Assembly: GCF_011440395.1 (NCBI RefSeq) | Contig: NZ_JAAOIX010000011.1 | Coordinates: 124,001 to 188,000, forward strand | Direction of reading: 5' to 3' | Source of the DNA: Pseudomaricurvus alcaniphilus | GTDB lineage: Bacteria > Pseudomonadota > Gammaproteobacteria > Pseudomonadales > Cellvibrionaceae | DNA length: 64,000 nucleotides | Shown here: positions 18,389-27,794 of the stretch, piece after piece | Layout: each line of letters opens with the position of its first letter | Numbering within the stretch: position 1 is the first letter of the stretch | The notes under the pieces: model-generated | Databases searched by the model: none | Seen by the model: only the letters and a program-made list of their open reading frames with translations | Told to the model about the DNA's origin: nothing | Translations under genes and position numbers: made by a program

Positions 18389-18763
18389 TTATACCGGCAT
18401 ATTCATGACATCGCGATAGGCTTCTATTAACTTGTTGCGCACTTGTACCATCGACTGAAAACTGACGCTGGCTTTCTGGGAGGCCACCATCACATCGGTG
18501 ATGTCCACGTTAGGGTCGCCCACTTCATAGGCCTTGGCCATGCTCGAAGATGCCTGTTGCACGTCATTGACCTTGTTGACCGCTTGCTCCAGCATCTGGC
18601 CAAAAGATGGCACCGGCTCCGCCTTGCCAGTCTGCAGCCCTGCCCCTTGTGCTCCAGCCACGTCTTTAGCGGCCAGGTCCTGGGGGCGTTGAAACGCCTG
18701 CGCCTGGGACTTGAGGGAGCGCATCTCCAGCAACAGACGATTTATATCCACTCGTTCAACCAT
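18389..18763 (-). CDS. fliE: Flagellar hook-basal body protein FliE
   Basis: FliE joins the MS ring to the rod and is among the first proteins exported. Start chosen at the ATG at 18763 ([14 protein letters not shown]), giving 124 residues; an ATG 27 bases upstream is in frame but adds an atypical leader. The C-terminal half carries the family sequence ([19 protein letters not shown] and [19 protein letters not shown]), ending [10 protein letters not shown]. It is the first gene of fliEFGHIJ. Confidence 0.95.
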   Translation of the reverse strand: MVERVDINRLLLEMRSLKSQAQAFQRPQDLAAKDVAGAQGAGLQTGKAEPVPSFGQMLEQAVNKVNDVQQASSSMAKAYEVGDPNVDITDVMVASQKASVSFQSMVQVRNKLIEAYRDVMNMPV

Positions 18764-18848
18764 GGCCCTTTCAACTCCTGCACGTTGCACCGCCTAAACG
18801 ACAAATATTTGACTGTTTTGCCGTTTTTCCTGATTACTGACTCAATTC

Positions 18849-18864
18849 TGCACAAAATGGGCCA
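18849..18864 (-). promoter_or_regulatory. RpoN promoter for fliEFGHIJ
   Basis: The minus strand reads TGGCCCATTTTGTGCA, with GG-GC spacing correct and 85 bases before the fliE ATG. The palindrome CTTGCCGGCAAG lies just upstream. The remainder of 18865-19200 has no recognisable feature. Confidence 0.7.
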
Positions 18865-19214
18865 ATTGTTGCCGCAGGAACAAACTTGCCGGCAAGCGCA
18901 TACTGCTTGCACAAGTGGCGGCGGAAAAACTCAAAACAGAGGATGAATATCGCGCCAAAAGGGCAAAATTAGCTGGCCCGAGTCACCGCGCCGAACGCTA
19001 CCCCGCTACACCTGTCGGGCTAGTAAAAAAACAACGTTTCCCGTCACCTGAAATTCATCAAAACATCATCGCAAAACGCTTGACCGCGGGCCTTTCCGAT
19101 GTATAGTTCACGAACAGACGCAGGCTAAATGTCAGGGTCTAAAGTAGTAGTTTGGCGGTTATTAAATCCAGCAAACAAGCAGTGCAGTGATTATCGAAGC
19201 GGAGGAAAATCGAT

Positions 19215-19403
19215 ATGAGCAGTGATGCCTTACACGTCAACCCAAACATCGATGCGGAATTGGCTGATGCCCACCTTTTTGGTGGCCAGATGGACGACCA
19301 GGAGTCTTACCCGGTCACCACAGACGCCCGCCGGAAGTTGGAAGAGAAGCTTGAAGAAATGCGCCTGAGGCGCGACCTGATGGAGTTCGATTTCGACTTT
19401 TAA
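19215..19403 (+). CDS. Small PA3496-like protein
   Basis: A 62-residue plus-strand gene with a strong ribosome binding site (GGAGG eight bases before the ATG). The acidic N-terminus is followed by TDARRKLEEKLEEMRLRRDL and an acidic, aromatic end (MEFDFDF). This charged pattern resembles the small pseudomonad family named after PA3496, sometimes called a putative envelope integrity protein; the function is not established. It is transcribed divergently from fliE, and no operon partner is visible. Confidence 0.7.
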   Translation: MSSDALHVNPNIDAELADAHLFGGQMDDQESYPVTTDARRKLEEKLEEMRLRRDLMEFDFDF

Positions 19404-19633
19404 TGATCATCAACTAACGCAGTTAACAAGCGCAAACGGCCAGCCCGGTTTCCTTGCTACAACGCGACTAGCTACAACGTTCCCAGCTACAACTTTTCTG
19501 GCGACGACGTTCCTGGCTATAACGGCAGCAAACCCGGGCCACCGCCTTATTCCCTATTGGCGCCCTGCCGCCATTCCCCGCCTGAATCCTGACACACGCT
19601 GATGCGCTGCAAGCCGAGCCGCTACCCTGCTCG

Positions 19634-21205
19634 CTAGCGAGCGTAGGCATCACCCACATCCAAACCCAGTTCTTTTAGCCTGGCTATTTTATAGCGCAAA
19701 GTGCGGGCACTGATCCCCAGCCGCTCAGCAGTATTCTTCTTGCTGCCTCGCTCCTGGCGCAAGGTGCTGATAATAATTTCAAATTCCCGCTGCCTGAGGT
19801 CATCACCCAGCACCGCGGCCTCATCTACTGCAGCCGCGCCCTGACTATTTTCCGCCGCCATCAACTGACTGTTGTTAGCCGCGGGCTGGGACAGATCCGC
19901 TGGCAAGCCGGTGCCGACATTTCCGGTTCTGGAAACTGCCACCCCGGCAAGCGCGCCCGCGGCGATCGCCCCGCCGCCTGGCGTGCCTCCGGAAATCGGG
20001 CCACTGGCCGCTGCCAGCAAGCCGGGCTTGGCACTGAAATTGGAATTGCTCATCAGTCCCAGGTCTTGCGCCGATATGCTGGCCCCGGGCTGCAGAATCA
20101 GGGCCCGTTGCATAACGTTATCCAGTTCCCGCACGTTGCCGGGCCAGAGGTAGGCGAGCAGCGCCTCGCGCGCACCGGGGTCCAGCTGTACGCCTTTGCG
20201 ATACTGCTTGGCGGCGTGCTTGGCCAACAACTTCTCCGCCAGCGGCAAAATATCCGCGGGCCGGTCGCGCAGCGGCGCCCACTGCAAAGGCAACACACTG
20301 AGACGAAAATACAGGTCTTCGCGAAACTTGCCCGCTTCGACAAACTCGCGCATATCGCGGTTGGAGGTGGCGATCACCCGCACATCGAGAGATATAGTTT
20401 TGCGGCCGCCGAGGCGCTCCACTTCTTTTTCCTGCAGCACCCGCAGCAGTTTCGCTTGCAGGCCGATATCCATTTCGGAAATTTCATCCAGCAACAGGGT
20501 GCCGCCATTGGCCTGTTCGAATTTACCCGGGGCACTGCTGTAAGCACCGGTGAAGGCGCCCTTCTCATGCCCGAACAACATAGCTTCCAGCATATTCTCC
20601 GGTATCGCCGCGCAGTTGATGGCGACAAAGGCTTTGTCCGCGCGCGGGGAATGAGCGTGCACGTAGCGCGCCAGCACTTCCTTACCGGTTCCCGACTCGC
20701 CGATAATCAGCGCGGTGGAATCAGAGTTGGCCACCCGCCGGGCCAGCTGCAGCAACTGCAGGCTGGAGGCGTCGTTGGCGATGGGCTCGCCATCATCGAC
20801 GTGCAGCTGCTCACTGGTGTAACGCGCCACTGTATCCACCAGCACCTGCGGCGCAAAGGGTTTGACCAGGTAGTCCACCGCACCTTCGCGCATGGCCGTA
20901 ACCGAGCGGTCTATGCTGCCGTAAGCGGTATTCAGGATTACCGGCAACTGGGGATAGAGAGAGCGGATCGAGCGCAGCAATTCATGGCCGTCCATCCCCC
21001 CCATATTGACGTCCGAAATCACACAGTGAAATTCGGTCTCGCCAGCCAGCTCAACCAGTGCCGCCTCGCCACTATCTACCCCCACAACCTCGTAACCGGC
21101 GATTTCCAGTGTGTCTTGCACCGCCTCGCGCAAATCCAGGTCGTCTTCGACAACCAGTATTTTGGCCAGGGCTTGCCGGGGCATTTTAACCGCTAACGAT
21201 GACAT
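19634..21205 (-). CDS. fleR: Sigma54-dependent response regulator FleR
   Basis: FleR is the NtrC-type regulator that, after phosphorylation by FleS, activates RpoN promoters of later flagellar genes. Start chosen at the ATG at 21205 (MSSLAVKMPRQ), preceded by GGGAG; this gives 523 residues. The receiver domain shows the acidic pair D21-D22, phosphoacceptor D65 (CVISDVNMGG) and K115. The AAA+ domain has the P-loop GESGTGKE near 169-176 and GAFTGA at 216-221, needed for RpoN contact. A long Gly/Ala-rich linker (about 385-450) precedes a Fis-type helix-turn-helix (KKNTAERLGISARTLRYKI). It starts immediately after the fleS stop. Confidence 0.95.
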   Translation of the reverse strand: MSSLAVKMPRQALAKILVVEDDLDLREAVQDTLEIAGYEVVGVDSGEAALVELAGETEFHCVISDVNMGGMDGHELLRSIRSLYPQLPVILNTAYGSIDRSVTAMREGAVDYLVKPFAPQVLVDTVARYTSEQLHVDDGEPIANDASSLQLLQLARRVANSDSTALIIGESGTGKEVLARYVHAHSPRADKAFVAINCAAIPENMLEAMLFGHEKGAFTGAYSSAPGKFEQANGGTLLLDEISEMDIGLQAKLLRVLQEKEVERLGGRKTISLDVRVIATSNRDMREFVEAGKFREDLYFRLSVLPLQWAPLRDRPADILPLAEKLLAKHAAKQYRKGVQLDPGAREALLAYLWPGNVRELDNVMQRALILQPGASISAQDLGLMSNSNFSAKPGLLAAASGPISGGTPGGGAIAAGALAGVAVSRTGNVGTGLPADLSQPAANNSQLMAAENSQGAAAVDEAAVLGDDLRQREFEIIISTLRQERGSKKNTAERLGISARTLRYKIARLKELGLDVGDAYAR

Positions 21206-21206
21206 A

Positions 21207-22433
21207 CTACTCTCCCGCTTCATAACTTGACGACGTGACCAACTGTGCCAGAGGCAGCAGCAGTGTTGCGCTGGTGCCCTGGCCGGGCTCCGATCTCAAT
21301 GTAAATTTTCCGCCGTGACGAGTGGCGACACTCTCGACCACCGCCAGCCCCAGGCCGGTGCCCTGGGGCTTGGTGGTGACAAACACATCCTTGACGCTGG
21401 CCAGCATAGCCGGCTCGATTCCCGGGCCATTGTCAGTAACCGTAATACCGATATAGCCCTCCCCTTGCAGGTACATGGTTATCTCCAGCCGCACCCCTGC
21501 GCCGCCGGCCTGGATGGCGTTGTGAACCAGGTTCAGCACCGCCCCGACCAGGGCGTCTTTCTGGCAGCGCAACTGGTGGGTAGGACAGTGCAACTGCCAG
21601 TCGCAATCGACCCGATTGGTACTCAACAAAACCTCGACCTCTTCGCGAATGCCCTGTTGCAGCTCGGCGCAGGTGACCAGGTCATTGAGGGGTATATCAC
21701 CGCGCACGAACACCAGCATATCCTGCACCTGGCGCTCCATATGGTTGAGCCGCTTTAATAATTTTTCCGCAAAGGTCTGCTGCTGCTGGCCGGAAAGGTG
21801 GCCGCCACAGAGGTGGCCGGCGTAGAGCATTGCCGCGGACAGCGGTGTGCGAATCTGGTGGGCCAGGGCCGAGACCATTTTGCCGAGGGCAGAAAGACGC
21901 TCGTGCCGGCTCAGTTCGCTTTGCAGGCGCCGGGTTTCGGTCTGGTCGGTAAGCAGAATAATCTGGCCGTCTTCGGCCAGGGAACTGGTGGCAATACTGA
22001 TGCGGCGACCGTCGCGAGTGGAAATTTCATGACCGTCGTCATCCTGGGGCCGGAAGCTGCGCTGGATAATGTCGCGCCAGCGCAGCCCTTCCAGCGGCTC
22101 ACCCAACATTTCCCGGGCGGCGGGATTGACCTTGGAGATTACCCCCCGGGAGTCGATCACAATGACGCCGCCGGGCAGCACATTGAGCAGGCTTTCCAGC
22201 CGTTCGGCGATGGCTTCCTTGGCCGCCAGCTCCTCCATGCGCTGGGCGGAAACCGTATTCAGCTCCTGGGTCAGGTCGGCAACCCGGGTCTCCAGGTGCT
22301 CGTAGGAGCTCGACAGCTGTTGCGACACCTGGTTGAACAAATCGAAGGCGGCCCGCAAATCCTCGCGCTTGGCAAGATCTTCCGATCCAACCGAGTCGCG
22401 AACATTGCTGATTGCCTTAAGTGCGCTGACCAT
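21207..22433 (-). CDS. fleS: Sensor histidine kinase FleS
   Basis: FleS phosphorylates FleR in the flagellar cascade. The 408-residue protein has no membrane segment, so it is cytosolic like Pseudomonas FleS. A coiled-coil N-terminus (to about residue 80) is followed by a PAS domain (about 80-165), an H-box with H192 in SALAHQIRTPLSAAM, and a HATPase domain with the N-box LNLVHNAIQAGG, G1 TDNGPGIEP and G2 GTGLGLAVVES. GGGAG lies seven bases before the ATG. It shares a transcript with fleR behind a perfect RpoN promoter. Confidence 0.95.
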   Translation of the reverse strand: MVSALKAISNVRDSVGSEDLAKREDLRAAFDLFNQVSQQLSSSYEHLETRVADLTQELNTVSAQRMEELAAKEAIAERLESLLNVLPGGVIVIDSRGVISKVNPAAREMLGEPLEGLRWRDIIQRSFRPQDDDGHEISTRDGRRISIATSSLAEDGQIILLTDQTETRRLQSELSRHERLSALGKMVSALAHQIRTPLSAAMLYAGHLCGGHLSGQQQQTFAEKLLKRLNHMERQVQDMLVFVRGDIPLNDLVTCAELQQGIREEVEVLLSTNRVDCDWQLHCPTHQLRCQKDALVGAVLNLVHNAIQAGGAGVRLEITMYLQGEGYIGITVTDNGPGIEPAMLASVKDVFVTTKPQGTGLGLAVVESVATRHGGKFTLRSEPGQGTSATLLLPLAQLVTSSSYEAGE

Positions 22434-22504
22434 TGACTAACTCCCTATAACCTGGCGCCCAAAAACGTCAAAGAATTAACGCTTGAGCGATTTAACAGGG
22501 ATAG

Positions 22505-22520
22505 TGCAAGCGGAGTGCCA
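22505..22520 (-). promoter_or_regulatory. RpoN promoter for fleSR
   Basis: The minus strand reads TGGCACTCCGCTTGCA, identical to the consensus at the TGGCAC and TTGCA blocks. It gives a ~60-base leader before fleS. Confidence 0.9.
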
Positions 22521-22567
22521 ATTTCGCCTGACATATCAGAGAAGGGCAGCGGCTGAGCAACAGGCAT

Positions 22568-22601
22568 AAAAAAACCGCAAGCATCAAGGCTGCGGTTTTT
22601 T
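22568..22601 (-). terminator. Terminator after fleQ (possibly bidirectional)
   Basis: AAAAAACCGCA and TGCGGTTTTTT form a hairpin with an 11-base loop, a T-run on both strands. It lies 29 bases after the restored fleQ stop. Confidence 0.85.
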
Positions 22602-22629
22602 GCGGCGAACGCCAGGGGTCAGTACTTCA

Positions 22630-24076
22630 CTAAACCCTTTGCAATTCGTACTTGCGCATTTTTTCAACCAGGGTGGTGCGCCGAATCGACAACCGGTCAG
22701 CGGCACGCGCCACCACCCCGCCGCAGTCGTCCAAAGCCTGCTGGATCAGGTTTTTTTTCCAGGTTGGTGAGGTATTCCTTCAGGTCGATGCCCTGGTCAG
22801 GCAACAGGGTGGTATCGTTCATGCTGACGACGGTGGTCTGCGCACTGGCATGAGTGCTATTGACCACGAACTCTTCATCCCCATCTTCCACATGGCGATA
22901 TTTTATCGGCAGGTCACGCACCCCGATCACTCCGTAGGGATGGGTAATCGCCATTCGCTCCACCAGGTTGGCTAACTCCCGCACATTGCCCGACCACTCG
23001 TGCTGGCACAGCGACATAATGGCGGCGGAGTTAAAGCGAATGGAACCGCGGTTCTCACTCTCCATACGCGATACCAGCTCGGACAGCAGCAGCGGCAGAT
23101 CCTCGGTGCGCTCCCGCAGCGACGGCATCTCGATCGGAAAGACATTGAGTCGGTAGTAGAGGTCTTCGCGAAAAGTACCGGCGGCAATCATGTCTTCCAG
23201 GTTGCGGTGTGTGGCGGCGATTACGCGCACGTCCACTTCCTGGGTTTTGTTGGCCCCGACCCGCTCGAAGGTCCGCTCTTGCAACACCCGCAATATTTTA
23301 ACCTGCATATTGAGCGGCATATCACCGATCTCATCCAGGAACAGGGTGCCGCCTTCGGCCATTTCAAAGCGCCCGGCGCGGGTGCTGATAGCACCGGTAA
23401 AAGCGCCCTTTTCATGCCCGAACAGCTCACTCTCCAGCAGCTCTGCCGGTATCGCCCCGCAGTTCACCGGTACGAACGGCTTGTCCCGGCGCGCCGAGTT
23501 GTAGTGCAGGTTGCGCGCCACCACCTCTTTGCCGGTACCGGACTCGCCGGTAATCAGTACCGTGACATCCTTGTCGGCGACCTGGGCCATCATCTCGCGC
23601 ACGGCGACGATTTCACGACTGGTGCCGACCAGGCTGCGGAACAGGTGCGCGGGACGGCGGTCCTTGGCGCGCTTGCTGCTCTCCTGGGCCTCCCGGTAAC
23701 ATTGCGCCCGATGCAGCGTGTCCACCAACTTGCTGTAGGTAGGGGGTAACTCCAGCGCAGCCACCACCATATATTTTAACGCCGGACTGAGATTGTCCGG
23801 TATTTGCTGTCGTGAGCCCAGAACCACCACCGGCACCAGCTCGTTCCACTGGCGGATCTCCGTAAGGCGCTCGGCCAGCGGCTGATTTTGTCGACAGTCA
23901 CCGAGGAACACACAGACAATTGGCGCGTTCGCCTCATCCGCGGCCTTGGCCGCTTCACGCCATTCCCCGTAGGCAGTGGCCAGGGCCGAGTCGCCGAGAA
24001 AATCGAGTATCAGTTTCAGGTCGTAGCGGCGCTGCTCATCGTCGTCCACCACCAGGATTTTAAAGTCTTGCCACAT
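22630..24076 (-). CDS. fleQ: Flagellar master regulator FleQ with an apparent +1 frameshift at an A8 tract
   Basis: FleQ is the RpoN enhancer-binding protein at the top of the polar flagellar hierarchy and, in pseudomonads, a cyclic di-GMP sensor. Start chosen at the ATG at 24076 (MWQDFKILVVDDD), which matches known FleQ starts. The receiver-like domain lacks a clear phosphoacceptor Asp, as usual. The AAA+ domain has GESGTGKEVVARNLHY, GAFTGA and LFLDEIGDMPLNMQVKILRV. Past LKEYLTNLEK the frame breaks at eight A residues (complement of 22751-22758). As read, translation ends at 22697 without the DNA-binding domain. Removing one A restores ALDDCGGVVARAADRL and RRTTLVEKMRKYEL, ending at TAG 22630, for ~481 residues. 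It may be an assembly error, a mutation, or phase variation/slippage. Confidence 0.9.
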
Positions 24077-24169
24077 TATCAAGGTCCAGTTTTTGACCAT
24101 TTACTATAAAGCAAACAGAGTGTATCAAGCTGAGTATTGCCACTGCTGTCCACAAGCACACAACAACAA

Positions 24170-24197
24170 ACAATAGGCTAACCCGGTAAAAGGTCAA
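24170..24197 (-). promoter_or_regulatory. Probable sigma70 promoter for fleQ
   Basis: The minus strand has TTGACC, 16 bases, then TATTGT. It sits about 95 bases upstream of the fleQ ATG. A housekeeping promoter fits the top of the cascade. Nothing else is recognised in 24198-24419. Confidence 0.55.
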
Positions 24198-24419
24198 TTT
24201 TCTGACGTCGGATAGTATAGAAACTTGGCGCCCGCGAAAAGACGAAATTGTCAGTAGAGCAGATGATTTAGCGCAAAGTTCGGCAAAATGGCGCCCCAGC
24301 AAGCCCTGCTTGCACACTGTAGCGAATGGCGCCACAGTTTTGGGCCGAGGCTGCCAACCTGTGAATCACTGTCTGAAGTTTCGAACCCGAGGCACAACCT
24401 GCAAGCAATGGCACTTACA

Positions 24420-24791
24420 TCACTCTGGTCTGATTCGGTCCCAGCCGGATTTAATAGTCAGAACCAGCTCGCTCACTTCGACCACCGCCGCCGTATCGCA
24501 CTCGCGGCTGGCGAGCAGCAAACGGTCAATCATATAGTTGTAGAGCAACAGGACATTGTGGGGTAATTCAGATTCGATATCGGTATTGAGGCTCTCACGC
24601 AGGGCGTGCACGATACTTATGGCCTTGGTCAGGCAGCGACTTTTGGCTTCCAGGTCACCGCTGTCCAGGGCCAGCCGCGTGTCCGCCAGCGAGGTCAGCA
24701 ACCCTTCATAGAGCAAACTGATAAGCTCATAGGGAGTGGCGGAACCAACCCGCGCGCTGATATCGATACCCCGGTAGAGCTCAGTTTTCAC
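24420..24791 (-). CDS. fliS: FliS paralogue 1 (flagellin export chaperone family)
   Basis: FliS binds the flagellin C-terminus and prevents early polymerisation in the cytosol. Start chosen at the GTG at 24791 (reads VKTELYRGIDISARV), because this aligns with the usual FliS beginning and TPYELISLLYEGLL then falls at the expected place; no strong ribosome binding site supports it. 123 residues, helical, with AISIVHALRESLNTD and the end VLTIKSGWDRIRPE. It lies 66 bases after the FliT-like gene, probably in the same transcript. It is one of three fliS-type genes within 4 kb. Confidence 0.85.
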   Translation of the reverse strand: MKTELYRGIDISARVGSATPYELISLLYEGLLTSLADTRLALDSGDLEAKSRCLTKAISIVHALRESLNTDIESELPHNVLLLYNYMIDRLLLASRECDTAAVVEVSELVLTIKSGWDRIRPE

Positions 24792-24857
24792 TTTGCACCA
24801 CTGCCCCCGGCGCACGCAACAGCGCGGCCACAAGTGGATAGTTTCTTCGGCGCGAGA

Positions 24858-25118
24858 TCATTTCAGTAGCTGCCCGGCCAGGTCGCGGGCAGACAGGTCG
24901 CACTGACTGAGAATGCTGCGATAGAGGCCAACCACCACGCGCAACTCCTTGAGCAGTAATGCCAGGTCCCGGCTCGGGTCATCGGCCGCGTCGGCAACAC
25001 TTTGGCAAAGCTCCGAGTCCAGCGCTTTGATCGAGCTCCAGTCGTGTTGGTGCAATGCTGTCGCCATCAATTTGCGCTGTCGACAGAGGTCCAGTTGAGA
25101 TGAGGGTATAACGGCCAT
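24858..25118 (-). CDS. FliT-like small helical protein
   Basis: An 86-residue, helical, charged protein between two fliS genes. Its size, helical content and the position next to fliS suggest a FliT-type chaperone (FliT binds FliD and export components in enterics). No decisive motif was seen, so the family call is mainly from context. The start is the ATG at 25118. Its gap to the upstream fliS paralogue is 122 bases. Confidence 0.6.
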   Translation of the reverse strand: MAVIPSSQLDLCRQRKLMATALHQHDWSSIKALDSELCQSVADAADDPSRDLALLLKELRVVVGLYRSILSQCDLSARDLAGQLLK

Positions 25119-25240
25119 GCTAGCTTCCCGTAATAAGTCGTTTAAAGACTGTTCACTGGATAAACTAGCGGCTGCAGCAATGATTTCTTTAGTGGATTCC
25201 GCTCATTACTTGCAGGAAATTGTCTTCCGCTACAGCACCA

Positions 25241-25612
25241 TCAAGCCGGAATTGCATCCCAGCCGGACTTCAGCTCACTCAACAACTTGCTCGACTCCGC
25301 CAGCACAAACGCACCGGTATCAGTCTCGGCATCAGACAGGCGCGAAATCAAATAGGCATAGAGTCGATCCAGCTTGACCGCCATTTCACCACCGCGATCA
25401 AAATCCAGGCTTTCGCGCAGGCCGTTGATAATACCGATGGCCTTTGCCATCAACCGGCCTGCCTCCTCATCCCGGCCGCAACGCAGGTGCAGCGCCGCCT
25501 CATCCAACCGTTCCAACGCGCCGTCAAGCAACAACTGAATGACCGCGTGCGGCGACAACTCGTTACCGGCGGCCTCCATTTTCAGGGCCGCTTGTGTCAC
25601 AGCAATTGACAT
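25241..25612 (-). CDS. fliS: FliS paralogue 2
   Basis: A second FliS-family chaperone of 123 residues. Start chosen at the ATG at 25612 (MSIAVTQAALKMEA) with GGAGG eight bases upstream; another ATG five codons earlier overlaps that site. Family features are SPHAVIQLLLDGALERLDEA, AIGIINGLRESLDFDRGGEM and SELKSGWDAIP. The N-terminus is more diverged than in paralogue 3. It has its own RpoN-like promoter. Confidence 0.88.
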   Translation of the reverse strand: MSIAVTQAALKMEAAGNELSPHAVIQLLLDGALERLDEAALHLRCGRDEEAGRLMAKAIGIINGLRESLDFDRGGEMAVKLDRLYAYLISRLSDAETDTGAFVLAESSKLLSELKSGWDAIPA

Positions 25613-25675
25613 GTGAGCATCCTCCAACAGGAAAAATTAGGAAAGTGGCAAAAAATTGCCGCTTGAACCCTATTA

Positions 25676-25691
25676 AGCACATTGCATGCCA
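25676..25691 (-). promoter_or_regulatory. RpoN-like promoter for fliS paralogue 2
   Basis: The minus strand reads TGGCATGCAATGTGCT; GG and GC are correctly spaced, with two departures from consensus. It gives a leader of about 50 bases. Confidence 0.55.
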
Positions 25692-25913
25692 GCAACCGCT
25701 TACTTCCAGCGCACACTGCCGGCCAGGGCGCTGGAAAGTCATCGGCGCCGTCATTTACAATGCGCGCCCGGCTTGCAATTACTTGCCCGACACCCCCCCA
25801 AATGCGGCGCAAAACTGCACGCGGCTGGTCTATACTTCCCCAATCACGGTTCAATCGATATTGCGAGCAACCACTTTCCATTTAATCTCACGCACCACTG
25901 CCACAGGACCTCG

Positions 25914-27587
25914 ATGCGACATATAGATGCCATTAAAATTTACCAGCGCAAGCGCTGCCTGATTATCGACGACATGAGCGAGGTTCGGGGCAGCTTGCAA
26001 CGTATGCTGGTAAGTTTCGGGATTGCCAGCATCGACACCGCAGCCAACGGCGAACAGGCCATGGAGATGTGTCGACAAACCAGTTATGACCTGGTGCTGT
26101 GTGACTACAATCTCGGCGATGGCCAGGATGGCCAACAGGTACTGGAAGCCCTGCGCTTCAGCAAATTGCTGAAAAACACCAGCTTGTTCCTGATGATCAC
26201 CGCTGAGACATCCACAGACATGGTGCTGGGAGCACTGGAATACCTGCCCGATGATTACCTCAGTAAGCCGATTACCCAAAGCCTGCTGCAAACCCGACTG
26301 AATCGAATCGTGCTGCGCCACGAAGATCTGTTGCCAATCAAACAGGCCATCGACGACGACCAGCTGGAGCTGGCCATCCAGATGTGCCAACAAAAACTGG
26401 ACAGCGGCAGCAAATACAGCAGTCACTGCCTGCGCATCCAGGCAGAGCTGTTGTTTCGACTCGGCAAATACAGTGAAGCCGGCGCCATCTATGAGCAGTG
26501 CCTGCAATCCCACAACCCGGTGTGGGCGCAACTGGGGCTGGGCAAAACCAGGTTGGCCCAGCAGCGCTACAGCGATGCTGAAGCCCTGCTGCAGCAGGTC
26601 ATCGAGTACGACCAGCGCTATGTTGATGCCCACGACCTGCTGGCACAGCTCTACAGCGAGCAAGCGGACTACCCCCAGGCCCAGGCAGCGCTAATGAAAG
26701 CGGTGGAGGTGTCGCCCAAGTCAGTATTGCGACTGCGGCGGCTGGCCAATATGGCGCAAATCACCAACGACCGCGAGGTGCGTATCAAGGCCAGGCGCAG
26801 TGCCCTCAAGGTGGGGGAACACTCCTGTTATTACTCACCCCAGGACTATTTTGATGTAGCGGCTGACCTGCTGGACAGCGGCAACACCCAGGACCGCGAA
26901 GGCCGCTGGCAGAGTTCCAAAGAATTGAAAGACGCCCAAATGTACATTCAACGGGCAGAAAAAAAGCATCCCCAGGACATTTCCATTCGCACCCAGGCGG
27001 CTGCCGCCAAGGCGCGCCTGGCGAGCCAGAAGCAAAAAACTGACGAAGCCGCCAACTGGCTGGCCAAAGCCAAAGAACTGAGCAGCGGCACCAGCTGCTC
27101 GGGCCTGGCTGAACTGGAGATCGCCCAGGCAATGCTCGCCTGCGGCGACCGGGACGAGGCTACTGCCCAGCTTTTGAAAGTGGTGCGAGAAAACCCGGAC
27201 GATGAGGAGCTGGCGGACCGGGTAGACGCGCTCTCAGACGAGCCGGTCAGCGATAAAGGCCGGCGCCTGGCGGCGGAACTGACCCGCAGCGGTATCAAGT
27301 ACTATGAATCGAAAGACTACGATGCAGCGATGCGGGAGTTTCAGCGGGCGATCTCACTATTTCCCAAGCATATTTCATTGCGCCTGAATATTGCCCAGGC
27401 CGCACTGGCAAAAGCCGCAGCCAGTAGCGCCACCGAGGCGGGTGCCAATGCCTGCCGGCAACACCTGCAGGCGATCAAGGATATCAGCGCCGAACACCCG
27501 CAATACCCGCGCTACCAGCACCTGCTTAAACAAGCGCAAAAATACTTTGGCGTGGCAGCAAAGGATCTGGCCGGGAGTATCGAGTAG
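25914..27587 (+). CDS. Response regulator with TPR repeats
   Basis: A 557-residue plus-strand protein. Start chosen at the ATG at 25914 (MRHIDAIK), six bases after AGGA; the open frame continues upstream but without family sequence. The receiver domain (about residues 12-135) has D19-D20, phosphoacceptor D64 in LVLCDYNLGDG and the lysine in DDYLSKP. The rest is helical with TPR-like pairs (for example FRLGKYSEAGAIYEQCLQ, QRYSDAEALLQQVIEYD and ESKDYDAAMREFQRAISLFP), suggesting a phosphorylation-controlled protein-binding scaffold. No output DNA-binding or enzyme domain is present. It lies between fliS paralogues and is divergent from one; a motility or chemotaxis role is inferred from context. 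Confidence 0.85.
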   Translation: MRHIDAIKIYQRKRCLIIDDMSEVRGSLQRMLVSFGIASIDTAANGEQAMEMCRQTSYDLVLCDYNLGDGQDGQQVLEALRFSKLLKNTSLFLMITAETSTDMVLGALEYLPDDYLSKPITQSLLQTRLNRIVLRHEDLLPIKQAIDDDQLELAIQMCQQKLDSGSKYSSHCLRIQAELLFRLGKYSEAGAIYEQCLQSHNPVWAQLGLGKTRLAQQRYSDAEALLQQVIEYDQRYVDAHDLLAQLYSEQADYPQAQAALMKAVEVSPKSVLRLRRLANMAQITNDREVRIKARRSALKVGEHSCYYSPQDYFDVAADLLDSGNTQDREGRWQSSKELKDAQMYIQRAEKKHPQDISIRTQAAAAKARLASQKQKTDEAANWLAKAKELSSGTSCSGLAELEIAQAMLACGDRDEATAQLLKVVRENPDDEELADRVDALSDEPVSDKGRRLAAELTRSGIKYYESKDYDAAMREFQRAISLFPKHISLRLNIAQAALAKAAASSATEAGANACRQHLQAIKDISAEHPQYPRYQHLLKQAQKYFGVAAKDLAGSIE

Positions 27588-27794
27588 GCCGTCATTTTCG
27601 GTGACTGCAAGTCATTGAGGATAATGGGAAGGATGTAACGGTATTTTGATTATGGCGCCGGGAAATCGGGAGTCATACTTTTTCTGGAGAGGCGCCCCCG
27701 TTGCCCTGTGGCTCCCGGGCGCCCGCATTTACTGGTTGTGCCGGTATTTCCCGGGTGTGGTACGCCCTCCTACCCTATCAGCGAGCCGCTGTAG

